DNA of 37,024 bases, taken from positions 1 to 37,024 of the forward strand of contig NZ_LZHH01000033.1 in the NCBI RefSeq assembly GCF_001690595.1. The letters are read 5' to 3'. Origin of the DNA: Gilliamella sp. Choc5-1 (GTDB taxonomy: Bacteria; Pseudomonadota; Gammaproteobacteria; Enterobacterales; Orbaceae). A program made the position numbers and the translations under genes. Of the stretch, positions 1-8,970 are shown piece after piece; position 1 is the first letter of the stretch, and each line of letters opens with the position of its first letter. The notes beneath the pieces were generated by a model that worked only from the letters and a program-made list of their open reading frames with translations, made no database searches and was not told where the DNA came from.

Positions 1-452
1 CGAACAAGTGCCACTTTTACGCATTCTTACCGACCGAGGGACGGAATATAATGGCCATAAGGAGAGCCATGCTTATGAACTTTATCTTAATCTAGAAGAT
101 ATTGAACACACCAAGACCAAAGCCTACAGCCCACAAACAAACGGTATTTGTGAGCGATTCCATAAGACGATGAAAACAGAATGTTATGATATTTTATTTC
201 GACGTAAGATTTACACGCAATTGAGTGAAATACAAAACGATATTGAGCAATGGCTTGAATTTTACAATCGAGAAAGAGCGCATTCAGGAAAATATTGTTA
301 TGGGAAGACACCATGGCAAACATGGAATGATGCAAAAGGGTTGGTTAAGGAAAAGCAATTGGAGAATTTATTTTGCTCATCGGACACGCATTTTGTTAAA
401 ATGAAAGCCGATGAGTAATACGTGCCTGTCAGATTAAGTTTGAGCTAATACA
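1..452 (+). mobile_element. IS481-like insertion sequence, 3' part (truncated by window edge)
   Basis: The window opens inside a transposase gene, and the element's left end lies outside it. After the transposase stop at 418 there is a short tail ending with TGTCAGATTAAGTTTGAGCT and then AATACA, which reads like an IS terminal repeat and would place the right end near 452. That boundary is an inference, because the partner inverted repeat and any target duplication cannot be seen. The putative end lies about 3 bases from the pflA stop codon, so the insertion would have spared pflA. Confidence 0.6.
2..418 (+). CDS. IS481-family transposase, C-terminal fragment
   Basis: This is the C-terminal part of a DDE (rve integrase-core) transposase, read in frame from base 2; the true start is upstream of the window. 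It shows the TDRGTEY motif with the second catalytic Asp. The 'YSPQTNGICERFHKTMK' block carries the catalytic Glu, and 'FYNRERAH' with 'GKTPWQTW' are typical of the IS481/IS3-like C-terminus. The reading frame visible here is open to a normal stop, so this part is not obviously decayed. Assignment to IS481 rather than IS3 rests on recognition of this C-terminal pattern and is less sure than the transposase call itself. Confidence 0.85.
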   Translation, partial: EQVPLLRILTDRGTEYNGHKESHAYELYLNLEDIEHTKTKAYSPQTNGICERFHKTMKTECYDILFRRKIYTQLSEIQNDIEQWLEFYNRERAHSGKYCYGKTPWQTWNDAKGLVKEKQLENLFCSSDTHFVKMKADE

Positions 453-454
453 CT

Positions 455-1234
455 TTATTTACTAAATGTCACATAATGACCATAACTTTCTATAATACCT
501 TGGATCCTATCAAGAGTTTCTCTTGGTGGTGCCTCAACACCTTCCAACTTATATTTATCACCGAGCGTATCCCATTTATAAGCTCCTAATTTATGATAAG
601 CAAGTAATTCTACACGCTCAATATTATCCATACCTTGTATAAATTTACCTAGTAAATGTGCTGAATCATCATCGTCAGTCCACCCAGGAACAACTACATA
701 GCGTATCCATGTTCTTTTATTGATTTTTTGTAAATATTTTGCAAACTCAAGAACTCTTTTATTAGGCACACCAACTAATTTTTGATGAATTTCATCATTA
801 ACTTGTTTTAGATCTAACATAACAAGATCTGTTACTTTCATTAATTCTTCAATAACACTATCAAGCTGTCTTGCATAACCGTTAGTATCTAAACAAGTAC
901 TAATTCCCTCTTGATGGCAAGCTTTAAACCATTGAGTAACAAATTCAGCTTGTAGCGTTGCTTCACCGCCTGATGCTGTTACACCTCCTCCATTAGGCAT
1001 AATAAAGCTTTTATAAGAAATAATTTCTTTCATCAATTCTTCAACTGTGACTTCCTTTCCTGCTTTTAAATCCCAAGTATCACGATTATGACAATATAAA
1101 CAACGCATTAAGCAACCTTGAAAAAAAATAATAAAGCGAATTCCAGGTCCATCGACAGTGCCAAAAGATTCAAAAGAGTGAATGCGACCTTTAAGAGGCG
1201 GCTTTGTTGTCATAATAATATTTTTTTGTTCCAT
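455..1234 (-). CDS. pflA: Pyruvate formate-lyase 1-activating enzyme
   Basis: This is a radical SAM enzyme that puts the glycyl radical onto pyruvate formate-lyase, switching on anaerobic cleavage of pyruvate to acetyl-CoA and formate. At 259 aa it is slightly longer than E. coli PflA (246), with an N-terminal extension. The 4Fe-4S cysteines that bind S-adenosylmethionine are at C41, C45 and C48 ([16 protein letters not shown]), and [11 protein letters not shown] follows. The start at 1234 is preceded by AGAGAG at suitable spacing, whereas the next Met (residue 8) has none. In E. coli pflB lies directly upstream. Here the upstream neighbour is an intergenic gap and then waaY, so pflB must be elsewhere. 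The downstream side abuts an IS end. Confidence 0.96.
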   Translation of the reverse strand: MEQKNIIMTTKPPLKGRIHSFESFGTVDGPGIRFIIFFQGCLMRCLYCHNRDTWDLKAGKEVTVEELMKEIISYKSFIMPNGGGVTASGGEATLQAEFVTQWFKACHQEGISTCLDTNGYARQLDSVIEELMKVTDLVMLDLKQVNDEIHQKLVGVPNKRVLEFAKYLQKINKRTWIRYVVVPGWTDDDDSAHLLGKFIQGMDNIERVELLAYHKLGAYKWDTLGDKYKLEGVEAPPRETLDRIQGIIESYGHYVTFSK

Positions 1235-1550
1235 AGATACTCTCTAATCATTGCTTATATTGTTTTTTATAATTTTAACTCAGATATCTTTTTAATTATA
1301 CCAATTGAATTAATTAAATATTATTTTAATTTTTCAAATACAGCGACTAAAAACAAGAAAAATTAGATAATAGCCGCTAATAAAAACAGTTAATACGATA
1401 AGTAAATTAATTGATGACAAATATTATCACTATGATATCCAATATAACCTGTTGCATTTAAAAATAATTTAAATAAAACAAAAAATAAGCTACGTATGTT
1501 TTAAGGAACAATAAACGTTTGAGGACTGTTTTAGTTATCGATGGATTTGT
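1235..1550. other. Intergenic region between pflA and waaY
   Basis: These are 316 AT-rich bases upstream of pflA and downstream of waaY. I looked for an FNR site (TTGAT-N4-ATCAA), as expected for anaerobically induced pfl genes, and did not find a convincing one. No hairpin terminator or small ORF stands out. A promoter for pflA is presumably here but I cannot point to it. Confidence 0.5.
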
Positions 1551-2255
1551 TTAATCTTCTTTCCCTCGGATCTTCCGAGACAATCGCTTAAACCCATGAG
1601 TAAACTTCTTAATTGCCATTGCAAAAAAAGAAACCTTAATTTTGATATCAAAACGTTCTTGCGCCTCTATCGCATCATTGGCTTTGGTTAACCATATAAA
1701 GCCTGAGTTAGTTAAATCTATGGCTTTGATTTTTCCATCTGGTGTTAAAATAAAATTACCACCGTGCACATCATTAGACACTAAATTATAGCTGTGCAGT
1801 TTTTCAATGCAGTTTTTGACTTGATCACCATATTCTCTCATCTCTTCCCATTTTAGGGAGCGACCTTCAATAAAATTAAAGATCATATAATGACGTTTGG
1901 TTCTCTTATCGAAAGCGACCAAATAAAGTTCATAGGCGATATCACATTTATCAAGTGATATTTTTGCCAGTTTACGAATTAAATTAAAATAAAAATCACC
2001 AGTTATTTTGGCGATGAGTTTGCGTTCTAAACGGTGCTCAACACCACCATCAATTTTAAAAATAAATTTGCTTTGATTGTGATTGATTAAATAAGTATAT
2101 CGTTCTAATTTATCGCTTGGGTCAAGCAATTGATGATGCCCTTCCTCAGCCAAAAATTGGTCAAACAGGTCTAGGTAATTTATTTCATCATTTTGTACAT
2201 AAGCGAACTTCATATCTCCACGTTCGACTTCAATAATTTTTGCAAAATTGTTCAA
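1551..2255 (-). CDS. waaY: LPS core heptose(II) kinase, WaaY/RfaY family
   Basis: This gene probably encodes a protein kinase-fold enzyme that phosphorylates heptose II of the lipopolysaccharide inner core on the cytoplasmic side. The protein is 234 aa, close to E. coli WaaY (232). The catalytic-loop equivalent is 'NDVHGGNF', followed by the metal-binding 'KAIDLTNSG', and the basic C-terminal tail (KRLSRKIRGK) is typical. The ORF starts with TTG at 2255. An ATG at codon 15 is less likely because family similarity (ERGDMKFAYVQND versus the E. coli YRGFSFYYKDND region) begins before it. A GGGA lies about 8 bases before the TTG. No other LPS core gene is adjacent, so it stands apart from any waa cluster. 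Confidence 0.82.
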   Translation of the reverse strand: MNNFAKIIEVERGDMKFAYVQNDEINYLDLFDQFLAEEGHHQLLDPSDKLERYTYLINHNQSKFIFKIDGGVEHRLERKLIAKITGDFYFNLIRKLAKISLDKCDIAYELYLVAFDKRTKRHYMIFNFIEGRSLKWEEMREYGDQVKNCIEKLHSYNLVSNDVHGGNFILTPDGKIKAIDLTNSGFIWLTKANDAIEAQERFDIKIKVSFFAMAIKKFTHGFKRLSRKIRGKED

Positions 2256-3021
2256 ATGTTATTATCCCAAAGTACATCAAAAAAAGTGGGGTTATCTTAA
2301 ACATTATCAGCATTAAAGTAAATGAAACAGTAATGGTTAACAAGACAGTATCGTTAAATAATATCTCTATAAGACTTAAAAATATTGGTTAGAAATAAGA
2401 CAGTACCGAGCTATTTACACTTCATGGTTAAAATAATCTGCTATAAAAAGTATAAGGCGTTTTCCCTGAGCGGTTTAACGGTACTATAAAAATTAATAAA
2501 GCGTTTGAGCTTTTGTTTTCTTTTGAGTCGCTAAATATTTGCTGATTCTGCAACTTCCCATTAATGTATGTATCACTATTTCGGCTTTTCCATTGGTTTG
2601 TGAACAAGTGATTTTTGTCGATTTTTAATTGATACACTGGTTATCACGCAGTTTATCTAAATAAACATTTTATCTGAAAAAATAAAGACAGTCCCTTTTT
2701 ATCAAAAAGTTTCAGGAGTGTACCACGTTTATGTAAAAAGATTAAAAAAATCAAACTGATAAAAATAGGCGAATATTCTCTAGTTGGCTGTTTAATTTAA
2801 TTTTTAAGTAAAGGTAAAAAACTACATAAAATTTGTTTTCTTTTTTGTATCATGCTCAATATACCTCTTATACTACTAATTGAGTTTTAACTATAAATTA
2901 GTATAGTTATAGATGCAAAAATCAGAATATTAAGAAAGTTATATAACTATTTTGGTAATTAATGTAAGTTATTAAGCAAATGAAATGATGAAATTACTCG
3001 CTTTATATTTTTGGGCTATTT
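2256..3021. other. Long AT-rich intergenic region
   Basis: These 766 bases contain no gene I can support. A 69-codon minus-strand ORF (2428-2637, GTG start) has no Shine-Dalgarno and no recognisable family. Three copies of a short motif, AAGACAGTA/C or close to it, occur near 2343, 2397 and 2685. Overlapping inverted repeats lie at 2875-2909 (listed separately). The stretch may hold decayed sequence or an untranslated RNA, but nothing identifies it. Confidence 0.5.
2875..2909. repeat. Two overlapping, mutually exclusive inverted repeats
   Basis: ACTAATT (2875-2881) can pair with AATTAGT (2896-2902). TAACTATA (2888-2895) can pair with TATAGTTA (2902-2909), leaving a 6-base loop. The two pairings share bases 2896-2902 and so compete. 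They lie about 115 bases before yhbQ. Both arms are pure A/T apart from one C or G, so chance in an AT-rich region is a real alternative. Confidence 0.4.
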
Positions 3022-3315
3022 ATGTCTAATAAATCACCTAAATGGTTTTTATATATTATTAGAACGGCAAATCAATCGTTATACACAGGTATTACCACTG
3101 ATGTTGCTCGGCGTTTACAACAACATCAAAATGGTAAAGGCGCTAAATGTTTAAAAGGGCATAAGGATTTGACAATTGTGTATCAAGTCTTGATTGGTGA
3201 CAAATCGCTAGCACTCAAAATTGAGTATCAAATAAAACAGTTTTCTAAGCCCAAAAAAGAGGCATTAGTCAAAAGCTGTCCCGATTTTGATGAATTATTA
3301 AAATTAATCAATTAG
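3022..3315 (+). CDS. yhbQ: GIY-YIG nuclease-superfamily protein YhbQ
   Basis: This is a 97-aa single-domain GIY-YIG protein (UPF0213/YhbQ family) that matches E. coli YhbQ closely: [20 protein letters not shown], then RRLQQHQ and KGAKCLKGH, then [11 protein letters not shown]. The GIY-YIG signature appears as LYI...YTG, followed by the conserved Arg in DVARR and the late Glu in IEYQIKQ. In E. coli the protein has been linked to DNA end processing, but its cellular role is not settled. The gene is monocistronic here, facing srkA convergently with 15 bases between the stops. Confidence 0.93.
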   Translation: MSNKSPKWFLYIIRTANQSLYTGITTDVARRLQQHQNGKGAKCLKGHKDLTIVYQVLIGDKSLALKIEYQIKQFSKPKKEALVKSCPDFDELLKLIN

Positions 3316-3330
3316 TCATATTATTAACAC

Positions 3331-4329
3331 TTACATTATCGACATTAATTTTATCGATGGCGCTTTGATTGCCTCAATCTGCTGTTTAAATTCTGATAAT
3401 TGTTGTCGCCAAAAGTCTTCATCTGTTATCCACGGAAAAGCGATAGGAAAAGCAGGATCTTGCCAACGGGCAATAATCCATGCTAAATGGTGTATCATTC
3501 TCATTGCTCTTAATGGTTCAATTAATCTAAGCTGTTGTGAATCAAAATCAAAAAATTCTTGATACATTTCAATTAGCATATCTAACTGCAAGCGTTGTTC
3601 TTGTTGATTTCCATAAAGCAACATCCACAAATCTTGAATAGCAGGACCATTACGAGCATCATCAAAATCAACAAATGTTGCACCGTCTCGCCATAAAATA
3701 TTACCTGCATGGCAATCAGCATGAAGGCGGATAGGTTGCCAATCATTATGCCAATAGTGCTCAACGGTTTTAATTAATTGCGCTAAAATTGTTTTCAGAT
3801 CCGATTGCACTTTTTTGGGAATAAAATGACAAGATAATATTATCTCTTGGGGCTGATAAAGATATTGCTCTAACCCGATAGTGGGGCGATGTAAAAAAGG
3901 CTTTTTTGCACCAAGTTGATGAATACGCCCAAGCAACATAGCAACTGATTCCATCTGCTCCAAATTATCTACTTCGTATTGCCGCCCACCAACACTAGGA
4001 AATAGGGAAAATCGGTAACCCTCATGTTCATGTAGCGTGGTATTATTAATTGTTAAAGGAGCAACAGCAGGAATCTCAGCATCGACTAATTGCTTAGTGA
4101 ACTGATGTTCTTCAATAATTTGCTCATTGCTCCAACGACAAGGCCGATAAAATTTTGCGACATAACGAGTGCGATCTTCATCATGGAATTGATAAACTCG
4201 GTTTTCATAACTATTTAAAGCAGTAAGACCTGAATCAATACGAATACCGATTGACAGCAAACTATCAAAAATTAACTCGGGCGATAAAGCATGAAATGAA
4301 AAATCAGCATGGTCAATGACAGGTTTCAT
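3331..4329 (-). CDS. srkA: Stress response kinase A (SrkA/YihE)
   Basis: This is a cytoplasmic Ser/Thr protein kinase of the APH/RIO-like fold; in E. coli SrkA counters stress-induced killing, including MazF-linked death. It has 332 aa against 328 in E. coli, and long identical stretches such as [23 protein letters not shown] and FPSVGGRQ. The catalytic segment is [15 protein letters not shown] (E. coli has HGDCHAGN, so one Gly is Ala here), with the metal-binding [10 protein letters not shown] behind it. The start overlaps the engB stop by 4 bases (ATGA), so the two are translationally coupled. In E. coli srkA sits next to dsbA, which is absent here. Confidence 0.96.
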   Translation of the reverse strand: MKPVIDHADFSFHALSPELIFDSLLSIGIRIDSGLTALNSYENRVYQFHDEDRTRYVAKFYRPCRWSNEQIIEEHQFTKQLVDAEIPAVAPLTINNTTLHEHEGYRFSLFPSVGGRQYEVDNLEQMESVAMLLGRIHQLGAKKPFLHRPTIGLEQYLYQPQEIILSCHFIPKKVQSDLKTILAQLIKTVEHYWHNDWQPIRLHADCHAGNILWRDGATFVDFDDARNGPAIQDLWMLLYGNQQEQRLQLDMLIEMYQEFFDFDSQQLRLIEPLRAMRMIHHLAWIIARWQDPAFPIAFPWITDEDFWRQQLSEFKQQIEAIKAPSIKLMSIM

Positions 4330-4937
4330 TGTTGGCTAAACCATTCATCTAACTTTTGCTTTAACGGCTCTAACCCCACACGTTTTGGCGATGAAAAAGG
4401 TGCTACAGTAATATCACCTTGAAAAGGTAAAATGGCTTCTTTAACCATATTAACTTGCTTTTTTTGTGCGCCAGAAGCTAGTTTATCGGCCTTTGTGAGC
4501 AGTAACATAACAGGAATATCGACCGAAACCGCCCACTCAATCATCTGCTGATCTAAATCTTTCAAAGGATGTCGTATATCCATTAATACAACCAAACCTT
4601 TTAGGCTTTCGCGTTTTTGAAGATATTCACCTAATGATTTTTGCCATTTGCGTTTTATTGCTTCGGGAACTTGTGCATAGCCATAACCAGGCAAATCAAC
4701 TAAGCGACAATTTTCTTCCACTTGAAAAAGATTGATTAATTGCGTTCTTCCTGGTGTTTTACTGGTTCTTGCTAACGCTTTTTGATTGGTTAACGTATTA
4801 AGTGCGCTAGATTTGCCAGCATTAGATCTACCAGCAAAGGCAACTTCAACCCCACTATCACTCGGTAAATGAGAAATATCAGGAGCACTTAAAATAAAAT
4901 GTGTTTTTGCATAATTTAATGGTCGAATATCTGTCAT
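4326..4937 (-). CDS. engB: Ribosome biogenesis GTPase EngB (YihA/YsxC)
   Basis: This is an essential TRAFAC-class GTPase needed for assembly of the large ribosomal subunit and normal cell division. In 203 aa it shows the G1 loop GRSNAGKS (36-43), G2 around TPGRTQ (61-66), G3 DLPGYG (81-86) and G4 TKAD (148-151). The length is normal. A stem-loop (4950-4972) lies just in front, with AAAGGATAC next to its 3' arm acting as the Shine-Dalgarno. The gene lies between argD and srkA on the minus strand and overlaps srkA by 4 bases. Confidence 0.97.
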   Translation of the reverse strand: MTDIRPLNYAKTHFILSAPDISHLPSDSGVEVAFAGRSNAGKSSALNTLTNQKALARTSKTPGRTQLINLFQVEENCRLVDLPGYGYAQVPEAIKRKWQKSLGEYLQKRESLKGLVVLMDIRHPLKDLDQQMIEWAVSVDIPVMLLLTKADKLASGAQKKQVNMVKEAILPFQGDITVAPFSSPKRVGLEPLKQKLDEWFSQQ

Positions 4938-4949
4938 AAAAAGTATCCT

Positions 4950-4972
4950 TTAAGCACACTAACAGTGCTTAA
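4950..4972 (-). promoter_or_regulatory. Stem-loop between argD and engB
   Basis: TTAAGCAC (4950-4957) and GTGCTTAA (4965-4972) form a perfect 8-bp stem with a 7-base loop. In the minus-strand transcript it comes after the argD stop, and its 3' arm runs straight into the engB Shine-Dalgarno. No U-run follows, so it is not a canonical terminator. It may modulate read-through or access to the engB ribosome site. Confidence 0.45.
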
Positions 4973-5004
4973 TTGATTAAAATGTCGTTACTGTATAGAA
5001 AAAC

Positions 5005-6258
<1,254 letters not shown>

Positions 6259-6369
6259 TTAAGCGAATTAACTGCGGTGTAAAGCAAATAATTATGCAAT
6301 AATTTTAACTTAATATTCAGTTATGACAGCAATTTTAATTTATATAGTGACTCAATAATTATCTTCTTA

Positions 6370-6399
6370 TTGCTAATTATTTTCAGGTATAATTAGCAA
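6370..6399 (+). promoter_or_regulatory. Inverted repeat overlapping a TATAAT in front of yggX
   Basis: TTGCTAATTA (6370-6379) and TAATTAGCAA (6390-6399) are perfect 10-base arms around a 10-base spacer. A consensus -10 TATAAT sits at 6388-6393, partly inside the right arm; the -35 position is poor. The arrangement fits an operator over a promoter of yggX-mltC, or a leader hairpin if transcription starts further up. In E. coli yggX belongs to the SoxRS regulon, but this repeat is not a recognisable soxbox. Confidence 0.5.
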
Positions 6400-6429
6400 A
6401 ATCCATGTTGTACTTAAAAAGAGATAAAA

Positions 6430-6699
6430 ATGAGCCGTGTTATTTATTGCCATTATTTAAAAAAAGAAGCAGAAGGTTTAGATTTCCAGCTTTATCCTGG
6501 AGAGCTTGGCAAACGTATTTTTAATGAAATATCAAAACAAGCATGGCAGGAGTGGCTCAAAAAGCAAACGATGTTAATTAATGAAAATAAATTTAACATG
6601 ATGAATCCTGAACACCGCAAAAAAATTGAAACTGAAATGGTCAAATTTTTATTTGAAGGTGAAGATATTGTTATTGATGGATATAAACCCCAAAATTGA
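6430..6699 (+). CDS. yggX: Probable Fe(2+)-trafficking protein YggX
   Basis: This small cytoplasmic protein (89 aa) protects iron-sulphur enzymes and DNA against oxidative damage and is thought to handle Fe(II). It matches the family along its whole length: [49 protein letters not shown]. The conserved Cys near the N-terminus (C7) is kept. An upstream AAAAAGAGAT serves as ribosome site. It is followed directly by mltC, the same order as in E. coli, so the two are probably one operon. Confidence 0.96.
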   Translation: MSRVIYCHYLKKEAEGLDFQLYPGELGKRIFNEISKQAWQEWLKKQTMLINENKFNMMNPEHRKKIETEMVKFLFEGEDIVIDGYKPQN

Positions 6700-6713
6700 G
6701 ATACAAATACAAA

Positions 6714-7784
6714 ATGAAAAAAAACCAGAAAATCATTACATTAATGATTGCCATTAGCCTTTTAACTGGTTGTCCTAGCAAAAACTCAGTCAATCATAAT
6801 AATGATTATTATGTTAAAGATACCAATGCCTTTAATATTTTAATTAGCCAATATGCTAATAACATTGAACAAATTTGGGGACCCAAAGAAGTCGTTATTG
6901 CAGGACCTAAAGACTATGTTCAATATGAAGATAATTTAAAAACACGTGTTCATATTAACTTTGTTTCAGGAGTTATCACGTTTGAAACATTATCTGATAC
7001 CCCTCTCGATAATTTAAAAGAAGCTATAGTATCAACGTTATTAATGTCTGAACCTGTTGATATTATTCGACATGACAAAATTAGTCAGGATTTATCTCAG
7101 GAACCTTTCTTATATAATCAGGTTCTTGATCAAGAGCGACAACCTATTCGTTGGAATGGTCGGGCAAGTAGTTTTGCTGATTATGTGTTATCTAATAACT
7201 TGATGCAGCGAGAATCAGGTTCGCATCAAATTACTTATGTTGAAATAAAACTCGTACCAAATCATATTAATCAACGAGCTAGAAAATTTTTACCACTTAT
7301 TACCGAAGCATCTAATCGTTATTTTATTGATGAACGTCTGATTTTAGCTATTATAGAGGTGGAATCAGCGTTTAACCCTTATGCAGTTAGCCGGACAGAT
7401 GCTCTTGGATTAATGCAAGTTCAACAACATACAGCAGGTCGTGATATTTTTAAATTAAGAGGTAAATCGGGTGAACCTAGTCGAAAGTTTTTGCTAGATC
7501 CGCGTAATAATGTTGATATGGGTACCGCTTATTTATCTTTATTAAAGACAAAATATTTAGCAGGAATTAATAACCCTATTTCGTTAAGATATGCCATGAT
7601 TGTATCTTATAATGGTGGCGCAGGTAACGTATTGCGTATTTTTTCTAATGATCGCAATGAAGCAATCGATATTATAAACTCGATGACACCGCAACAAGTT
7701 TATCAAAGACTAGTCAATTCTCATGTTTCGCAAGAATCACGGAATTATCTGATAAAAGTTAGCAAAATTTTAGATAACAAATAA
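6714..7784 (+). CDS. mltC: Membrane-bound lytic murein transglycosylase C
   Basis: This outer-membrane lipoprotein cleaves the MurNAc-GlcNAc bond of peptidoglycan to give 1,6-anhydro-muropeptides. The signal peptide ends in the lipobox LTGC, so C20 is the lipidated residue. An N-terminal DUF3393-like region (about 30-180) is followed by a lysozyme-like SLT domain (about 190-356). The catalytic Glu is E217 in VESAFNPYAVS, followed by ALGLMQV and YNGGAGNV. I start at ATG 6714, giving MKKNQK as a normal lipoprotein n-region. The frame is open from a TTG at 6696 that overlaps the yggX stop, but that would put MRYKYK in front of the signal. The family length is about 359 and here it is 356. Confidence 0.94.
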   Translation: MKKNQKIITLMIAISLLTGCPSKNSVNHNNDYYVKDTNAFNILISQYANNIEQIWGPKEVVIAGPKDYVQYEDNLKTRVHINFVSGVITFETLSDTPLDNLKEAIVSTLLMSEPVDIIRHDKISQDLSQEPFLYNQVLDQERQPIRWNGRASSFADYVLSNNLMQRESGSHQITYVEIKLVPNHINQRARKFLPLITEASNRYFIDERLILAIIEVESAFNPYAVSRTDALGLMQVQQHTAGRDIFKLRGKSGEPSRKFLLDPRNNVDMGTAYLSLLKTKYLAGINNPISLRYAMIVSYNGGAGNVLRIFSNDRNEAIDIINSMTPQQVYQRLVNSHVSQESRNYLIKVSKILDNK

Positions 7785-7805
7785 AATATATTAAATATTA
7801 TATTA

Positions 7806-7842
7806 GATACCTTTACCATTGCTAATTAATGATAAAGGTATC
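7806..7842 (+). terminator. Stem-loop downstream of mltC
   Basis: GATACCTTTA (7806-7815) and TAAAGGTATC (7833-7842) form a 10-bp stem about 20 bases after the mltC stop. A smaller CATT/AATG pairing sits inside. No clear U-run follows (AATTCTG), so it is a probable 3'-end hairpin, not a textbook intrinsic terminator. Confidence 0.5.
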
Positions 7843-7965
7843 AATTCTGAAAAATAGGCGTAATAATTTTTTGTGGAATAAAAAAGGGAGAAATAACTAT
7901 CCCGACCAAAATATTTTTCAAAATTAAAAGGCTCTTAAAGATAAAAGTAACGAGATAATCTAATT

Positions 7966-8130
7966 ATGAAAAAAACAACAAATCATATCCATACTAAAAG
8001 GAATTTAAAAAAAGGTTCAACTTTATTTGAAGTTGCAAAATAGCAATTATTATACTTAAATGGACAAATCAACACATTAATTAAATTTCATCATGATTTG
8101 GATGATTATGGACATCAACAAATAACCTGA
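7966..8130 (+). pseudogene. Small ORF interrupted by one amber codon (unrecognised)
   Basis: An ATG at 7966 opens a frame of 25 codons ending in TAG at 8041-8043. The same frame then runs on for 29 more sense codons to a TGA at 8128-8130. Both halves read like protein: the first is basic (MKKTTNHIHTKRNLKKG, then STLFEVAK) and the second contains LLYLNGQINTLIKFHH and DLDDYG. A single change of TAG to CAG would give one 54-residue protein. The Shine-Dalgarno is weak (CGAGAT, distant). It may be a recently broken gene, an amber-readthrough gene, a 25-residue peptide, or chance. I recognise no family. It fills most of the mltC-moeB gap. Confidence 0.35.
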
Positions 8131-8135
8131 TTATC

Positions 8136-8169
8136 TTGACATCTTCTTATTCTAAGTTTCTGCTATAAT
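8136..8169 (+). promoter_or_regulatory. Probable moeB promoter (extended -10)
   Basis: TGCTATAAT at 8161-8169 is an extended -10 (TGn plus a perfect TATAAT). A perfect TTGACA lies at 8136-8141, but the 22-base spacing is too long for a normal sigma-70 pair, so the extended -10 probably carries the activity. Transcription would begin near 8176, leaving a leader of about 25 bases without a clear Shine-Dalgarno before the moeB ATG. Confidence 0.55.
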
Positions 8170-8200
8170 AAATAAATTATTAATCATCATACCTTCTAAT

Positions 8201-8962
8201 ATGCTAAAACTTACTGATCAAGAATTGTTTCGTTATGATAGACAAATCACATTACGCAGTTTTGACATTGATAAACAACAAATATTAAAAAACAGTTCCG
8301 CACTGATCATTGGTTTAGGTGGGCTTGGTTGCGGTGCATCGCTCTATTTAGCGGCTTCAGGTTTAGGCAAATTAACGTTAGTAGATTTTGACACGGTATC
8401 AAAATCTAACTTAAACCGACAAATTTTATATACTGAAAATGCCATCAATCAATACAAAGTTGACGTTGCAAAACAAGCTTTAGTCAATATTAATACCAAC
8501 CTATTGATTGACACAGTAAATGTGCAACTTGACGACAACAACCTCATATCGCTTATCAAACAGCATGACATTATCATCGATTGTACCGATAACTTAGCAA
8601 CACGAGAGCAAATTAACCGTTGCTGTTTTAAAGTAAAAAAACCGCTAGTTTCTGGAGCGGCAATTCGAATGGAAGGGCTACTAAGCGTATTTACTTACCA
8701 ACTCAATGAACCTTGTTATCATTGTCTAAGTCACTTATTTGGCAAAGATCAGCTTACTTGCGTTGAAACAGGTGTTATGGCGCCACTAGTTGGCATGTTT
8801 GGCTCAATGCAAGCCTTAGAAGCCATAAAAGTGCTCACTCAATATGGAAAGCCATTAACTGGACGGCTATTAATGATTGACACAATGACAATGGAATTTA
8901 ACCAAATTAAAGTAACCAAACAACCCAACTGCCGTGTTTGTAGCAATGATAATACCAATTAG
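8201..8962 (+). CDS. moeB: Molybdopterin-synthase adenylyltransferase MoeB
   Basis: This E1-like enzyme adenylates the C-terminal glycine of MoaD so that sulphur can be loaded for molybdopterin synthesis. It has 253 aa (E. coli 249). It shows the ATP-binding GLGGLG (38-43), DFDTVSKSNLNRQ (62-74), the catalytic Asp D130 in IDCTDN, and the zinc cysteines C172/C175 (PCYHC) and C244/C247 (NCRVC). C187 lies in TCVETG. The stretch LVSGAAIRMEG is nearly identical to E. coli MoeB, which favours MoeB over ThiF. moeA, the usual partner, is not adjacent; moeB is followed after 8 bases by dusC, so these two form an operon here. Confidence 0.93.
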   Translation: MLKLTDQELFRYDRQITLRSFDIDKQQILKNSSALIIGLGGLGCGASLYLAASGLGKLTLVDFDTVSKSNLNRQILYTENAINQYKVDVAKQALVNINTNLLIDTVNVQLDDNNLISLIKQHDIIIDCTDNLATREQINRCCFKVKKPLVSGAAIRMEGLLSVFTYQLNEPCYHCLSHLFGKDQLTCVETGVMAPLVGMFGSMQALEAIKVLTQYGKPLTGRLLMIDTMTMEFNQIKVTKQPNCRVCSNDNTN

Positions 8963-8970
8963 GGTTTTCA

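Noticed and set aside
2428-2637. 69-codon minus-strand ORF in the waaY-yhbQ gap
   Set aside because: GTG start without a Shine-Dalgarno and no recognisable domain; may be random in AT-rich sequence. Mentioned in the gap entry only.
8136-8169. Classical sigma-70 pair TTGACA/TATAAT for moeB
   Set aside because: Both hexamers are perfect but 22 bases apart, too far; kept only as an extended -10 promoter.
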